From positions 22,475,316 through 22,539,315 of the forward strand of contig NC_135219.1 in assembly GCF_052324685.1 (NCBI RefSeq): a stretch of DNA of 64,000 nucleotides, in the 5' to 3' direction. A program made the position numbers and the translations under genes. Positions 1 to 12,328 of this stretch are shown piece after piece. Position 1 is the first letter of the stretch; every line of letters starts with the position of its first letter. The notes beneath the pieces were generated by a model. The model had not been told where the DNA came from. It did no database searches and was given only the letters and a program-made list of their open reading frames with translations. The stretch comes from Brachyhypopomus gauderio. Its lineage: Eukaryota; Chordata; Actinopteri; Gymnotiformes; Hypopomidae.

Positions 1-19
1 TCTCTGTTTTCCTCAAAAG

Positions 20-2449
20 TCATCTGAATGCTGCAGTAAGAAAGTGTACTGCTCGGCACTTGGCTACTTTGGTAGAGAAGATTGGTGCAGAGCGAATTAT
101 TCCTGCAGTCTCCAAGTTGCACAGGACTCTTCCCAAGAAACCAGGTTAGTACTGGGATCAGAACGAGGATTCTACAAGGCTTATTCAGTTTCCCAGATAG
201 TAATAAATGGTCGGTATGCTGTGAGTCACGGGTTCTCACTCACGGTTCTCTCCTGTTTTGGGGTCTGTTCTTCGTCTCAGGCGCTTGGGCCGGCGTATGC
301 TGCTGTTCCTGTCCTCCCACCATGATTTTGATAAGATGTGGAAAAGTACATCCCTGCCAAAGACCTGGCAACCATCAGGGACACTGTCCACACTCTGAAA
401 TCCAAGGTAGCGATTCATGTTTGGATACATGATGAGGATTTTTATCCCATTCAGCCACTATGCCCCATGTTTACTCACTAAACAAAGCTTATTCACAAAA
501 CTTTTAGGTGAAACAGACTGCAATAAAAAAAAACCATCTAAACTGTGATGGTAGACATATATTGTAAACAAATAATAAAGTACAGGGCAGTGCGTGGCAC
601 CACACATTGTATTTACAGTAAGGCATGCACAGTGTAGTCCCAGACCCAGTAGTTAAAGGACAGAGCATAGTTCAAAATGAACCGGCTTGAAACCTTTGGG
701 ATAGAATCAAAGTATGAAGCAATATGTGGACTTCAATATCATCACTCCATGTTTTGTGGTGATTTGTACGTGTGTATTCCAGGAGAGGACAAAGTTGTCT
801 AGGATTCCAAGATACAAGATGTGTCTCCCTCGTCTGGAGCAGCAAGAAGCTCCAGCCGCACAGGTGGAGCATCAGAACACGCAGCGAATGAAGCGCAGCC
901 TTAGACACACGGTGAGGGACGTGAGCCCAGACGACGCGGCACCTCTGAAAGGTAACGGCTGACTTCGGCGAACGCTCCCCTCCTGTTTCCTGAGAACCTT
1001 ACATTACCGCTTACCCGTGAACCTCTTTCCCATCAGACCTGCAGCTGAACAGTAGTCTTCCAGCACAGACTAAGACCCGGTGTCATCCTGGATGATTTGC
1101 CCTCAAGCTCCAGAAACGCACGCACCCCAGAAGTCCCGTCAAAAGTTTGAGTCCTCCGCTTCATCCCAGCCCCCCCACGGCTGTCCCTACTAAAAACATG
1201 CTGCCACGACGCAGACGAGGTACCAGACTGATCAGAGCATGTCCGTCCCTTTCAAACAGTTCTGATGAGTGTTGCCTGCTCTTCAGCACTTCATGTGTGA
1301 TCACTGCACTTGCATGTAAATTGCTTTGCTGTTAACAACTGCATTACACAACAATGTTTTAAATCTAGTTCACCACATTGAATAATGTTTTGCTGTCAGC
1401 CTTCAAGCTGATTTGACCAAAGTTGAGCTGGTAGCCCTAAAAGTCCTAGTCAGTTTGTTTGGGTTCTGGTATTCTTCTCTAGATGAACTCAAACCAGGAC
1501 CTCCCAGGAAGGATCCCCACGAGCAGCAGACTTTACGGACCTTCTCCGATCCAGACCTCGCTCTCGCTCAGAGCTTCAGTCTGTGCTTACTCTAATGACT
1601 GGTAAGTCACACCTGCAAAATTCTGAAGCATTTGGCTAGGGCAGGTTAAACAGCAAGTCATTTATGGTGTTCTGCATATATGGTAAGTATGCATGTATTT
1701 AGTGAAGTTTTTTCCTCTTTGTCCATTTTCTTGTAGCATTTTTTTCTTTCAGTATCCGATGGTTACAGTGTGTGTCTATGTTCAATATCTTCATACAGGG
1801 AGAAGAAAATTGAAGGGTTGCTGTTCATCCCGTAGATTGGCTCAGCATCACTCTGATGTGCTTGGCAGCAGGCGTCATGATGTCTGCATTGTTCTTATTC
1901 AAGAGGTAAGCCACTAGATTTGCTGACTGTGTATCGGTCTGAATTCTAAAATTGGCAGACACCATCAGCATGTACATATTACAGGTGATGTTGCTGACAA
2001 AGTCAAGTCAGCGTTAGCAAAGTACTTTGAAATTCATTTTTATAAAAAACATTTCTCATCTAATTGAAATTCAGATGGCATATCTAACTGTAATTAGTGA
2101 TTAAGGTATTTCCGCCTACATAACACATTGCAGTGGTGGATTATACTTATTACGATGGCGGTGGCAGTGTTGGATGTGACTGAAACGAGCTGGAACGTCG
2201 TCTTTCCCTGCAGGTGCAGAACCTGCGCTCTGCCGTGTCCCGCATGGCGGTGGTGTCCTTGAGGGAGTTGTACTCCAGCCTGCAGAAAGGGATGGACCAG
2301 GAAGTGGAGGCTACAGCTAAGGTCCTCCTTCACAAAGCAGCGGAGTCCAATGCCTTCATCAGGCAGGACGTGGACACAGCTCTGGACAGCATGGTGCAGA
2401 ACTGCACCCCCATTCGGAGCATGAACGCCCTTCTCGCTGGAGGACTCTG
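20..2449 (+). pseudogene. togaram2-like: TOG cassette A (TOG3 second half, linker, next TOG3 first half)
   Basis: Order of exons: HLNAAVRK helix exon, RRLGRR helix exon, basic linker exon (SLRHTVRDV), proline-rich linker exon (LPSSSRNARTP), DELKPG exon, EKKIEG exon region, SAVSRMAVVSL exon. The segment from 1 to about 1830 is nearly identical to 62197-64000. It resembles cassette B (2941-4045) less. Exon 20-144 lacks the 33 bases that cassette B keeps, as does cassette C. This makes A a product of the same amplification as C and D. Confidence 0.5.
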
Positions 2450-2940
2450 GTCAGTTAGCCTGCAGTGAGCTTTAAACTGTGGCTTTCAGATAGCAACAAC
2501 AGTCACAAGAAGCTAACAAAGCACTGATTTTGGCTGCTGTTTTTACTTTTCCATTGTTATTTCAAAATATTGCCCTGGCCTATATCAATATTTTTAGTTA
2601 TTTATCCTGTTAAATATTATTTTTATTGCATTCCACCTCCTCTCTTCTGATCCAAACTGCCCTTCACACCGCTTAAAGAATAGGCTAGTTAGCTAGCTTA
2701 CAGAGGACATGCAAACATTTTCTGTTTAAAAAATACAGATGTACACTCACTGGTGCAAACTAAGCCATCGAATAGAATATGATAATTTGATTGTGCACTT
2801 AGATCATACATATGGGTATTAAGTTTCTTTATAGAAGCTAAAAGTTGTAGGCCTACTGTATTCATTGATTGGATGGATTAATAGTTATTACCTTCTTTTT
2901 TTGAATGCCCTAATTTTTTTCCTTCTGTTTTCCTCAAAAG

Positions 2941-4045
2941 TCATCTGAATGCTGCAGTAAGAAAGTGTACTGCTCTGCACTTGGCTACTTTGGTAGAGAA
3001 GATTGGCGCTGGCCGCTTATTGTCTGGGGCGAAAGACGTCATAGCGAGAATTATCCCTGCAGTCTCCAAGTTGGCACAGGACGCTTCCCAAGAAACCAGG
3101 TTAGTACTGGGATCAGAACGAGAATTCTACAAAGCTTATTCAGTTTCCCAGATACTAATCTTTTGCTGATTCTTTTAGTCTCCTAGTCTGATACTCTGAA
3201 GTCAGCAAATGCTGCTAAATTGTAGAGTAATAGAAGCACTATCATGTTTTCTACACACAGACGGCCTTGTAAAATTGTGACCTGGTAAGATAAATGGTCG
3301 GTGTGCTGTGAGTTACGGGTCTCTCACTCACGGTTCTCTCCTGTTTTGGGGTCTGTTCTTTGTCTCAGGCGCTTGGGCCGGCGTATGCTGCTGTTCCTGT
3401 CCTCCCACCATGACTTTGATAAGATGGTGGAAAAGTGCATCCCTGCCAAAGACCTGGCAACCATCAGGAACACTGTCCTCACTCTGAAATCCAAGGTAGC
3501 GATTCATGTTTGGATACATGATGAGGATTTTTTTTTTATGCCATTCAGCCACTATGCCCCATGTTTACTCACTAAACAAAGCTTATTCACAAAACTTTTA
3601 GGTGAAACAGACTGCAATAAAAAAACCATCTAAACTGTGATGGTAGACATATATTGTAAACAAATAATAAAGTACAGGGCAGTGCGTGGCACCACACAGT
3701 GTATTTACAGTAAGGCATGCACAGTGTAGTCCCAGACCCAGTAGTTAAAGGACAGAGCATGGTTCAAAATGAACTGGCTTGAAACCTTTGGGATAGAATC
3801 AAAGTATGAAGCAATATGTGGACTTCAATATCATCACTCCATGTTTTGTGGTGATTCGTACGTGTGTATTCCCAGGAGAGGACAAAGGTGTCTAGGAATG
3901 CGAAGATATAAGATGCGTCAGCCTCGTCTGGAGCAGCAAGAAGCTCCAGCCGCACAGGTGGAGCGTCAGAACACGCAACGAATGAAGCGTAGCCTTAGGC
4001 ACACGGTGAGGGACGTGAGCCCAGACGACGCGGCACCTCTGAAAG
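2941..4045 (+). pseudogene. togaram2-like: TOG cassette B (ancestral-length TOG3 second half)
   Basis: Three exons: 2941-3099, 3369-3495 and 3876-4045. The first is 159 nt, against 125-126 nt in the other copies. It keeps 11 codons (GRLLSGAKDVIAR region) that match the loop present in mammalian TOGARAM proteins, so B is likely the ancestral form. Exon 3876-4045 is one base longer than its paralogs, and its phase-0 reading meets a stop within 12 codons. It is followed by the linker exon 4127-4166 and by TOG4, not by another cassette. Confidence 0.5.
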
Positions 4046-4126
4046 GTAACTGCTGATTTCGGCGAACGCTCCCCTCTTGTATCTTGAGAACCTTACCGTA
4101 CCGCTTACCCGTGAACTCTATCCCAG

Positions 4127-6080
4127 CTGTGGAGTCATGCGTACCTCCTCCTCAGTTTGCCAGCAGGTGAATATTTAAACAGTTAATCAAAACAACAACA
4201 ACAAAAAAGTGCATCCTGATTGGAACTGTTTGCAATTTTTGATGGTGTTGATGTTGGTTTAATTTGATTGCAGCCTTGTTCATTTTCTGTTTGGACACTA
4301 TAACCCAATCCTTGTGTTTTCTCTCTTGTGTGTGTTCAGCAAAGACAGCAGCAGAGCACACATCCACAGCATTGCAGACAAGACAGAGTACGTCAAGCAT
4401 CTCAAGGCCCTGCTGGGTTCAAAAGACTTCAGCGAGCCCATCAAGGGCATTGATCAGCTGGTGGCCCACTGCGAGGACAACCCATATATGGTCGTGGGCA
4501 ACATGTTCCTGGTAACACATTTGAACTGAATTGATTTTTAATGTTTTCAGTAGCTTTCAGAAGTGATCTGTATGGGGGGTCATACGTTGGAGAACATTAA
4601 ATGCTGGCACATCTGAAGAAATGTCAAAAGCTCAGATGCTTCAGAGTAGAAAATATTACAACAATCAGTTTTAACTATTACAGTGGAGGGCAGTCGTGTC
4701 CATTGTTAGTGTGAGCTTGTTTTACAATGTATGTGAAGATTTCACCCAAGCGTATCCTTGAAATTGCATTAAACCAAAGAATCCAAGTGAATGACTTATG
4801 AAAAAATCAGTCGGTTGAAATGAAAGGGCTTGAAATCAAATCAGCTCCAGGGCTTAACGGCACTGATATGGTGAGTGCCTGATGAATGCATGGGCGGCTT
4901 GCTCTATACCTCTCTTCCTCTGCTACAGGTATTTGATGCTTTCAAAGCACGACTGCAAGGTTAACCTCTATGCCTTGGAGGCCTTACAGAAGATAATCAC
5001 ACTGCTCAGAGACAACCTGGTCCAAGTGGTCTACATCTTAGTCCCAGCTATAGTGGACAATCACCTCAACTCCAAGAATAACGCCATCTACATGGCAACA
5101 ATAGGTGCCATTCAAGCTCTCATCAATAACCTTGGTGGGTTCTTTTCTCTCTTTACAAAACATCTTGAAGGACACATGCCACTGGGCTTTAGAAAAACAA
5201 CAACAATGATTGTGTTCTGTTTTACCTTTGTATCTTTTGATGAAAGGTTGCTAGGTTGGGGAAAAGGTTCACACAAATCAGTAAAAGAATGTTCTTGCTC
5301 TTTGGCTAGATGTTTGTGGTGCAGATCAAATGGAAATCTCCTTTCATATTAAGGCACAGTCCAATATAAAGAAAAAAATATTTCTGTAAGACTGACAGGA
5401 GATCTTGCATTATCTGACAGCAGATAGTTAAATAATGGAGTTTACAGTGGATGTGCTTAGGCTCTTTTGTTCAATATACAGTGTCTAATCTTTTGTGGTT
5501 GTGTATACAGAAATATTCTACAAATTCAAATACATTATCAAAAAACAATTCTTTCAGAAAGTAATTCCACTGATATGCTAAGAGATGCCAGAGATAAAAA
5601 AAAGATAAAAGATATTTACCAGAAATACTATAATTCCTATATTAATTAATAATATTTATAATATTGATAATAATCATTCCAGAGAGTTACCATAGTTACC
5701 AAATACTGTCACTTTAGTTGAATTAAATCTTTCTAGGTTAAAAAAATGCTTCTGTAATAACCCAGTGCTGTCCAGGGTTGATTTATTTATCTTTGTTCCT
5801 TTTAAATATTCTTTTTATAGAGCTGGTTAGGGAACTCTACCCCTGCAAGCCACAACTGGTTGAGCAGAAGGTGCTTCCTCTGCTCTGGTACCTCCTGGGG
5901 ACCTCCAGCAACAGTGGTACGGTCCACGGGAGGGGTGGAAGCGTGAGAGGGGCCACTGTCCACCTATGCCAAGCCCTTCATGCCCACATGGGTCCGGCGC
6001 TGCTGGACTGCGCTGCTTCCCAACCTTCCAATATCCGCAAGAGCCTAAGAGAGTTTGTGAAGAACCTCCCGATCAACTGA
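4127..6080 (+). pseudogene. togaram2-like: TOGARAM2-like C-terminal TOG4 exons
   Basis: Exon 4127-4166 (40 nt, phase 1 to 2) links to 4340-4511 (SKDSSRAHIH...GNMF), then to 4929-5134 (VFDAFKARLQ, then KVNLYALEALQ in another frame), then to 5821-6080 (LVRELYPCKP...FVKNLPIN, stop). These match the HEAT-like helices of the last TOG domain of TOGARAM1/2. Between RLQ and KVNLY the family has a few more codons. The short deletion here is not a multiple of three. About 30 residues between NNLG and ELVREL are missing because an exon is lost in 5135-5820. That gap holds only AT-rich intron sequence. Confidence 0.5.
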
Positions 6081-6109
6081 GAGCTGCAAGCCAGACCTCC
6101 AGACCAAAA

Positions 6110-6115
6110 TAAAGC
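6110..6115 (+). terminator. poly(A) signal of the left TOGARAM2-like gene
   Basis: AATAAA lies 30 bases after the TGA stop at 6078-6080, a normal short 3' UTR spacing. Confidence 0.5.
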
Positions 6116-6120
6116 CCAAC

Positions 6121-8030
6121 ATGGATTCTACTTGAAGATGGAGATGTTTGTGTATTTCTTACTGTGCCTGCACTTTAAATGAAAGAGAGAGGAAGAAAGT
6201 CAAACGTTTTTAACATTTTGAATTAGCAGAAAGCTAAATCCTTAAACTCAGAATTCCTTTTAAATAAGGAGCACAGATTTTAGCGAATCACATCAGGTTT
6301 AACATGCCTAGGAGCTCTGCTCTTTTTGCACTTTGAAATACTAACACTTATCATGATAACTGTTGTCATGGTGACTATAGATATATATTGTTCTATGATT
6401 GTTATTTTCTGTTGACATATCCTGAGGTAACTGTGCAGAATGTAATTTATCACATGCACAAGGAACAAGGATCTATAGTCTTTTTGTTGTTTGGTATGTG
6501 TAATGTGACTTTTCAATGAGGAGTCTTAAAAAATGAAAAAGCTACGACTCACAAAATTACTTTTGTATTCTATAGCCAGGGCTTAATTTGAGCCGGATCC
6601 TGCCGGAACAGGATCCAGGAACTCTCATTTTGAAGGGTGTGTTCCGGGAACTGTCTGCCTCGATCCAGTAACTTTCAAGCCTACTAATTATAAGTTATGA
6701 AGAAATCTGTATGCACTTCTGCACTTAAACACTTATAAAACACATGTAAATAATTTAAAAGTAATTTATATATACAAATTGGCTTGTTATTTTAACATTT
6801 GTGTGCCTAAGCGTTTTGTGATCCGGTGACATTGTGATTTTGTTTTGCGATCCGGTGACATTGTTGGCCTCTGACCCCTTGTCTCATGCCGCTGTTTGCG
6901 TTCTGGCATCGTTTGATTTTCAAAGTAAGCACTGTGTATAGCTAATAAGTGTAATGGCACAGTATTAACTTAACTCATTCTGTCAATAAAAGCTTGTTAC
7001 TCCTATGATTGCAATTATATTTTTGTATGTGATAAAAACAATTGACAAACACATATAAAAACCAGAGGGCAGCAGATCATGTGAAAATATAATATTTGTG
7101 TAATTCACAACTTTTGGCCATGACTGTAGACCAGGATAATGACATTACAGAATTTCTTCACAGAGCCTCAGCCAGGTGGAGTCAAGTTTCAGGTGGAGTC
7201 AAGAGCACACCACCTGAAACAAAATTCAAGACAAAATGAGTCCCGCCTGTATATTTACAAAGTACGGTGATAAAGCTATTGAATCAGTTTCTTTAACATC
7301 CCCCCCCCCATCAGACTCCACCATGTCAAGAGTAGAGGTGCACTTTTCTCGCCACAGACATTCAGAGCCCAGTGCAAAATCATCACAGGAGGAAACCTTC
7401 AGACTCCAGATTCAAGACTTAGTCAATCACGTACCTCATCCCCAGGATGCATGGACGATGTCCCCTGAAAGAGAAAACAATTGTCTTAGATTAACAGTCA
7501 TGGCCTTTTATTCTGAATTGGTCTTATGCTTGTTTCCCGTGTTAGACATCTGTGACCACTGAATTCTGTAACCAGAGACCACCATGCATGTGTCGTCAAG
7601 AAATAAGGTAGGGTCAAATCCTGTTAACTGCACATGGGTACTCAATCGTTGATTGTAGTTTATAAGGAAATTAAAGCTCATTTCAAAATGAATTATTTAT
7701 TTAGTGTGTATTTCTTGATTAAGATATGTGCTTGTATATACTTAGATATTTGTTAATGACATATTTGGCATTCTTAGCGAGGAGCAAAGTAAAATTTTCA
7801 TTGTATCTAAGGAAACCTGTTCCCTCTGTGCATGACAAACTCTGAATTTGAAAAGATTAGGTAGGCCTAAATGACGTTTTCACGCATGCAGACAATTATG
7901 TTTTACGTTGCATGAAAAAAATCTGTTGATTCTAAAGCTTTTGGTTAAACGTCAGCTTATTCATTTCCTATTTTCTACTAACAAATGCCTAGGGTGGTTC
8001 GTACGATTGATAACATTTCTTTTCTGACAA
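6121..8030. other. Intergenic, mostly unassigned repeat sequence
   Basis: I see no gene. 6578-6680 has a self-complementary GGATCC/CCGGAAC-rich stretch that looks like the end of a DNA transposon. 7236-7562 is an open frame with no family resemblance. 7300-7390 is repeated at 8160-8250. Confidence 0.5.
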
Positions 8031-8250
8031 GAAGCAGCACTATCCAACTCCAATATTTATGAGTCTCTTGAACAGAAGTTGATGGTCACCGATACCGGTG
8101 CATCACCAGTTAAGGATGCCCTCGCCGGAATACCGAAAGGGTTCGCCCTGAAATATTAATAATCCCCTCAGTCTCTGCCATGTCATTAGTAGAGACGCAC
8201 TTTTGTCACAATGTACTTTTGGAGCCCAGTGCAAAACATCACGAGAAACT
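7300..8250. repeat. Degenerate direct repeat pair (7300-7390 and 8160-8250)
   Basis: Both segments carry a C-run, a CCATGTCA(AG/TT)AGTAGAG-type motif, a CACTTTT motif and GAGCCCAGTGCAAAA in the same order. The second lies just 3' of the piggyBac gene, so the pair is probably the element's untranslated or terminal sequence duplicated or left by a second copy. Confidence 0.5.
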
Positions 8251-10039
8251 TTATTGGTATATGCACAGTAAAGAAACGTGTTGCTCTGTACAACGAAATA
8301 GTAATAAAGGATAAAATAAGCATGCAACATTATGATAAGTATTCATAAATGGAAATGTAAACTAAACAGAAATATAAACTGCTAAGAAGTTTATGTACAT
8401 ACAGTCATTGTGCAGTAGCGAGCTACATTGCTTGTTGTCAGACTGGTATGAAAACCCAATAGACTCAGCACACTTACAAATTGTCTAAACACACTTGGCA
8501 CTGCCACATAATCTCCTTTCTGCATTTGCCACATGTGAACCTTTTACAAAAACCACAACGCTTAGTGGCACGGTTACTCTTGCAGCCACACTTAACCTGG
8601 CACAATGCCCTTTTCCCTGTGTCAGGTGTGGGTTGTTGCTGCTGAAACTCTACCTTGGACACCTCCTTGGCTTCCATATGAGACTGTGCAAGTTCTGTTG
8701 CAAGCTTCACCAAGAACTCGGACCGTCTCTCTTTTACCCCAGTGCATGCTTGAAAAAGCACATGTGCATTCAGGCATGAAATGTCAATCATGTTATAAAA
8801 CACAGCGACTGGCCAACGCCGTGTTCCTGAACGTACACTGTACTTTCGCACCATTTGGTCCATGACATCCACACCACATTTTAGGCTGTTGTAGTCTGTG
8901 ATTGTGTTTGGCTTTTTTTTTCGGGTGTCTCCAATCTCCACCGTACTGTGCATGCTACTGAGGATGCAGACAGTCTTTTTCCGTCTGGGCGCGTAAACGG
9001 TCAGCGTGGCACCAGAGGTTGAAAACACCTGTGTACTAAATTCCTCACGGCCCAAATTCTTTTTGACAGAGTCTGGAAGCTCACGACGAATCTTGTTTAC
9101 TGTGCCAAGGAGGGTGGTCTTCCGGCCCAGCAACTGCCTTGCTAGTGACAGTGAGGTGAAAAAATTGTCTGTGGTAACAGTTCTTCCTTGGTCCATAAAT
9201 GGTTCCATAAGCTTCATCACCACATTTTCCGATAGTCTTTCCCCCACGGGACGACTGGAGTCTTTGCCAAGATATGGAATGATGTTGCATACATACTTGG
9301 ATTTCAGGTCACATGCCACCCAGAACTTTATCCCAAACTTGTCGGGTTTTGTTGCAATGTACTGAAGAAAAGAGCAACGGGTCTTAGTTGGAAAAAGTTG
9401 CTCATCTATGGTGATATGCCTTCCTGGGTTGTAACAAGTGATGCAATTGGCAGCGAAAGACCCCCAAACATTAGAGATTGCAGCAAACCGGTCAGTTGCA
9501 GCTCGTTCACTGCGTGTGTACTTGTCGTCAAAGTGAAGGTGCTGCATGATGTTCTGGAAGCGGTTTCGCGACATAATCTTGGTGATTAAGGGCACTCCCA
9601 GTGTTGTAGACCATGAGTCATGCACCGCTGGAAGGCGCACAACACCTCGCAGGATGAGGATTGCAATGAACGCCTTTAGCTCAGCGAGGGACATGAACCA
9701 GTTTTCTTGCTGTGTCTGGCGTGCATGCTGGACAGTCCACCCCTGTATGATCCGAAGCATTTCAATAGAAATGAAACAGAGGAAACTCTCTAAGCGACTC
9801 GATACTTTCCGTAGGGCAAAAGCAGTTGGCTCTCCATTCGTGGTATTGCATTTACTTGGGCTTGGATGCACTCAGTCATGTCTTCCGATCTGTTCTTCAT
9901 GCCACACTGTGCCGCCTTTTGCAGTCTCTGTCAGCCGCCCGTGTGTCTCCACGCGACCCCTCTTTACTGGTGATGAAGTCTCCTCATCTACAGGACCATA
10001 TGTTTGAGATTTGATTAGTGAAAGGTTGAAATAATGTGA

Positions 10040-11030
10040 AATTGACAAACATAATATTTGAAACGTAGCCGGCGATTGGCGGGTTCACACACAAATAGGT
10101 ATTTTGGCCTTAATGGGGGGGGGGGGGGTGTGCATAAATAAATTAATGTGCACAAAAAGATTCAATTGAGGCACTAAAGGCCCAAAACGATCAAAATGTG
10201 TATTGGGAAATTGAGTCAGATCAAAGAACTAAATCACATGCTGAGATCAGCAGTGTGTGTGTGTGTGTGTGTGGGGTCTTATGTATGTACTATTCAGTCA
10301 GTTCCAGTATTTGGCAAGTAAATGGAGCCCATGTAATACCATACTGATATTACAGTAATGAAATAAGACATTTTAGTGAAATAAAAGGTTCATTTCTGGT
10401 CAAGCAGTGCACCTTTTGTTATGAGATCTAATTGCAAAGTTATTTATCTCATTGATCTGACTCATACAAGACCCTTTATTTGTCTGTATTCTGCATAACC
10501 GGATTGCAGCATGAGTTTTTATGATTTCTTAGGTTTTTGGACAATGCAGCGACAGGCCAATTTGAACCAAACTTGGCATACCTGAAGGACCTGTCTATAA
10601 AAGGCTTTGAAATTGGGAGTTGATCAACATGTTTATATGAATTATAGCAATATAGGTCATATATGGCCTCAATGATATAATGGGAAAATGGACCCACCTG
10701 AAAATAAAAAAAATCCAACAATTTTTAAAAATAGTTTACCTACAGTGTCTACAGATTATGCCCATGCCACTCTTGCCATCATTGGATCAAATTCCTAGGA
10801 CTAGTTCGAAAAGTGCTATTTTCAAACAATTGATGAATGTGACAAAACTACGCCTTTTTTAATAGGACTTGTAATTGCAAAGTTGTCAGGTGGACTGCAA
10901 GGAATCAAAAGAATCAAGTTTCATTTTCCTAAGCAAAGATTTGGAAAAGTTATGCATGATTCACAAATAGTGCCACCTAGTGGCCAAATGTTTCAAAACT
11001 GCACAGTGTGACAGTCCTGAGATGTGTGTG
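10040..11030. repeat. Intron of the piggyBac gene: low-complexity runs and an interspersed repeat
   Basis: It holds a G-run at about 10117-10128, a (GT)n at 10252-10272, and a stretch at 10500-11030 that looks like a common fish interspersed repeat. No coding signal is seen. Confidence 0.5.
10968..10988 (-). promoter_or_regulatory. CTCF-like motif
   Basis: On the minus strand the bases read TTGGCCACTAGGTGGCACTA, close to the vertebrate CTCF core (CCASYAGRKGGCRS). It lies within a repeat, so it may simply be part of that family. No binding evidence is available here. Confidence 0.5.
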
Positions 11031-11394
11031 AACCCTAAATTGCAAAAATAGGTTTCCCCACACTACGTGTGTGAACCCCAATTATAATTCCAAAACATCT
11101 CAAGTATGCCACCTTGGAAGTAATGTAGGATTGTTTTCACACAGCAATACGTGGCATATATATATATATATATTTAAATAGTTTATCTTTTGAAAAAATG
11201 TCAATAGGTAAAGATATTTCTACATAAATTTATACAATAAACCCTCAACTACTTGAAATAGAATAATATTCGAGTAATTTTAACTTATCCAGATGGTACT
11301 TTTTGCAGTGTCTCTTCCAAAAACACAACACCCATAACTGACAAACAAAAATAGGAAATCTTACCAGAAGAGATTTCAGAGTCACTACTCGGAT

Positions 11395-12250
11395 CAAGAG
11401 TTATTTCTCCTCCATCAGAGTCACAAGGGTCGACATGGTTGAGGACCACGTCCAAAGCCTGCTGTGTTCTGCAAACCTTTGCCATCTTTGCTTCTAAGTC
11501 GAGAGTAAGTGAAATATAGCAACATGGATTTTTATCCACATGTAGGTGGATACATACATAATAGTCATAATAGTTCACACTACCACCCATCACACCCATA
11601 CCTGTTCACTGTTACCTGGTACCGGCATATTTCGATCTAATGGCTGCAACAACATTAAAAAAATATATAGAACCCATCTCAGTTACCTCCATTCTGTACA
11701 TTTATAATATTGTAATATAGTACTAGAGTGAGAAACCTTTATTCTATTTTATTTCACCATTTCTTCTCCATCGGAGTCAATGGATCAACACAGTTCATAC
11801 AATCACCCATCCCCCCCCCCGTTTAGCATTACCTAGTAGTGGCTGCATGTACATAAAGGATGGCTTTTATTAGACCTTTATTCTATTTTATTTCACTTAG
11901 CATGTAGCCAGATAGGCCATTTACTTTGGTGCAGTTTATTAAAGTCTATGCACTTTATTAACAAGTTTCCTATGTCTGCAGTCATCTCTCTCCATTATTA
12001 AACTGACAACGACATTATTTGAACTATAATCCTAAAACATCTCAAGTCTGCCTCCTTTGTACTAATTTTGGATTGTTCTCACTGCAAAAGGAGACATGCT
12101 GATTGGTCAAAAATAGCTAAAGTTCTGATTTTTTCTTAAAGGGTTTTTTTCTTCTCCATCTGAGTCAATGTATCAACATAGTTCACACAATCACCCATCC
12201 CCCCGTTTAGCATTACCAAGTAGTGGCTGCATGTACATAACAAAGGATGG
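11395..12250 (-). repeat. Three direct repeats of the piggyBac exon-1 region
   Basis: Segments near 11395-11640, 11755-11880 and 12140-12250 share CTCC(T/A)TC(A/G/T)GAGTCA, a hexamer-rich AATCACCCATC stretch and TTACC(T/A)AGTAGTGG. The first contains the intact exon 1 of the piggyBac gene. The other two are degenerate. They suggest tandem copying of the 5' end of the element. Confidence 0.5.
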
Positions 12251-12328
12251 CCTAAACATTTGGCCTGCGGGCCAGAGTTTGGACACCTCTGCATTAGGCC
12301 ATCATGTCCATTAGTGCAGTTTTCATTA

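Larger units (their letters stand above)
20..6080 (+). pseudogene. togaram2-like: TOGARAM2-like gene, 3' half, decayed
   Basis: TOGARAM proteins bind tubulin through TOG domains and regulate axonemal microtubules in cilia. Exons seen: 20-144, 281-406, 783-951, 1037-1219, 1483-1601, 1799-1905, 2214-2449, 2941-3099, 3369-3495, 3876-4045, 4127-4166, 4340-4511, 4929-5134 and 5821-6080, with AG/GT borders and TGA at 6078. They encode two TOG3-like cassettes, a linker, and the C-terminal TOG4. Compared with the intact exons at 60-64 kb, one base is missing at about 114 and at about 340. One is extra in each of 1483-1601, 1799-1905 and 3876-4045, and a shifted stretch lies in 1037-1219. The frame also breaks near 4958 in the TOG4 exon. 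The TOG4 exon that should follow 5134 (family motif around CTKAQFLNGKAK) is not found before 5821. I infer a pseudogene; assembly indels could explain single-base changes but not the lost exon. The 5' end lies off the left edge. Confidence 0.5.
8474..11484 (-). pseudogene. piggyBac transposase, two exons, one in-frame stop
   Basis: A cut-and-paste transposase that targets TTAA. Exon 2 (about 9990 down to 8474) encodes a nearly full PGBD-type core of 465 codons. The three catalytic aspartates are visible in IDEQLFP, TTDNFF and GVDVMDQ, and the C-terminus has a Cys-rich zinc ribbon (CGCKSNRATKRCGFCKRFTCGKC in part). A plausible exon 1 at 11484-11371 starts MAKVCRTQQAL and is rich in Asp/Ser. 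Its donor (G|GTAAG) joins in phase to an acceptor near 9990 (CTGTAG|ATGAGG), giving SEISSDEETSS. Between the two parts one TGA (9872-9874) interrupts an otherwise open frame. The core is well preserved, so this is a young but probably inactive copy. I did not find convincing TTAA-flanked ends. Confidence 0.5.

Noticed and set aside
2094-2333. Minus-strand frame opposite the TOG exon at 2214-2449
   Set aside because: Antisense shadow of the TOG exon; its twin occurs at 61066-61248 for the same reason.
9006-9365. 119-codon frame on + and others at 8495-10014
   Set aside because: They lie antisense to the piggyBac transposase and show no motif.
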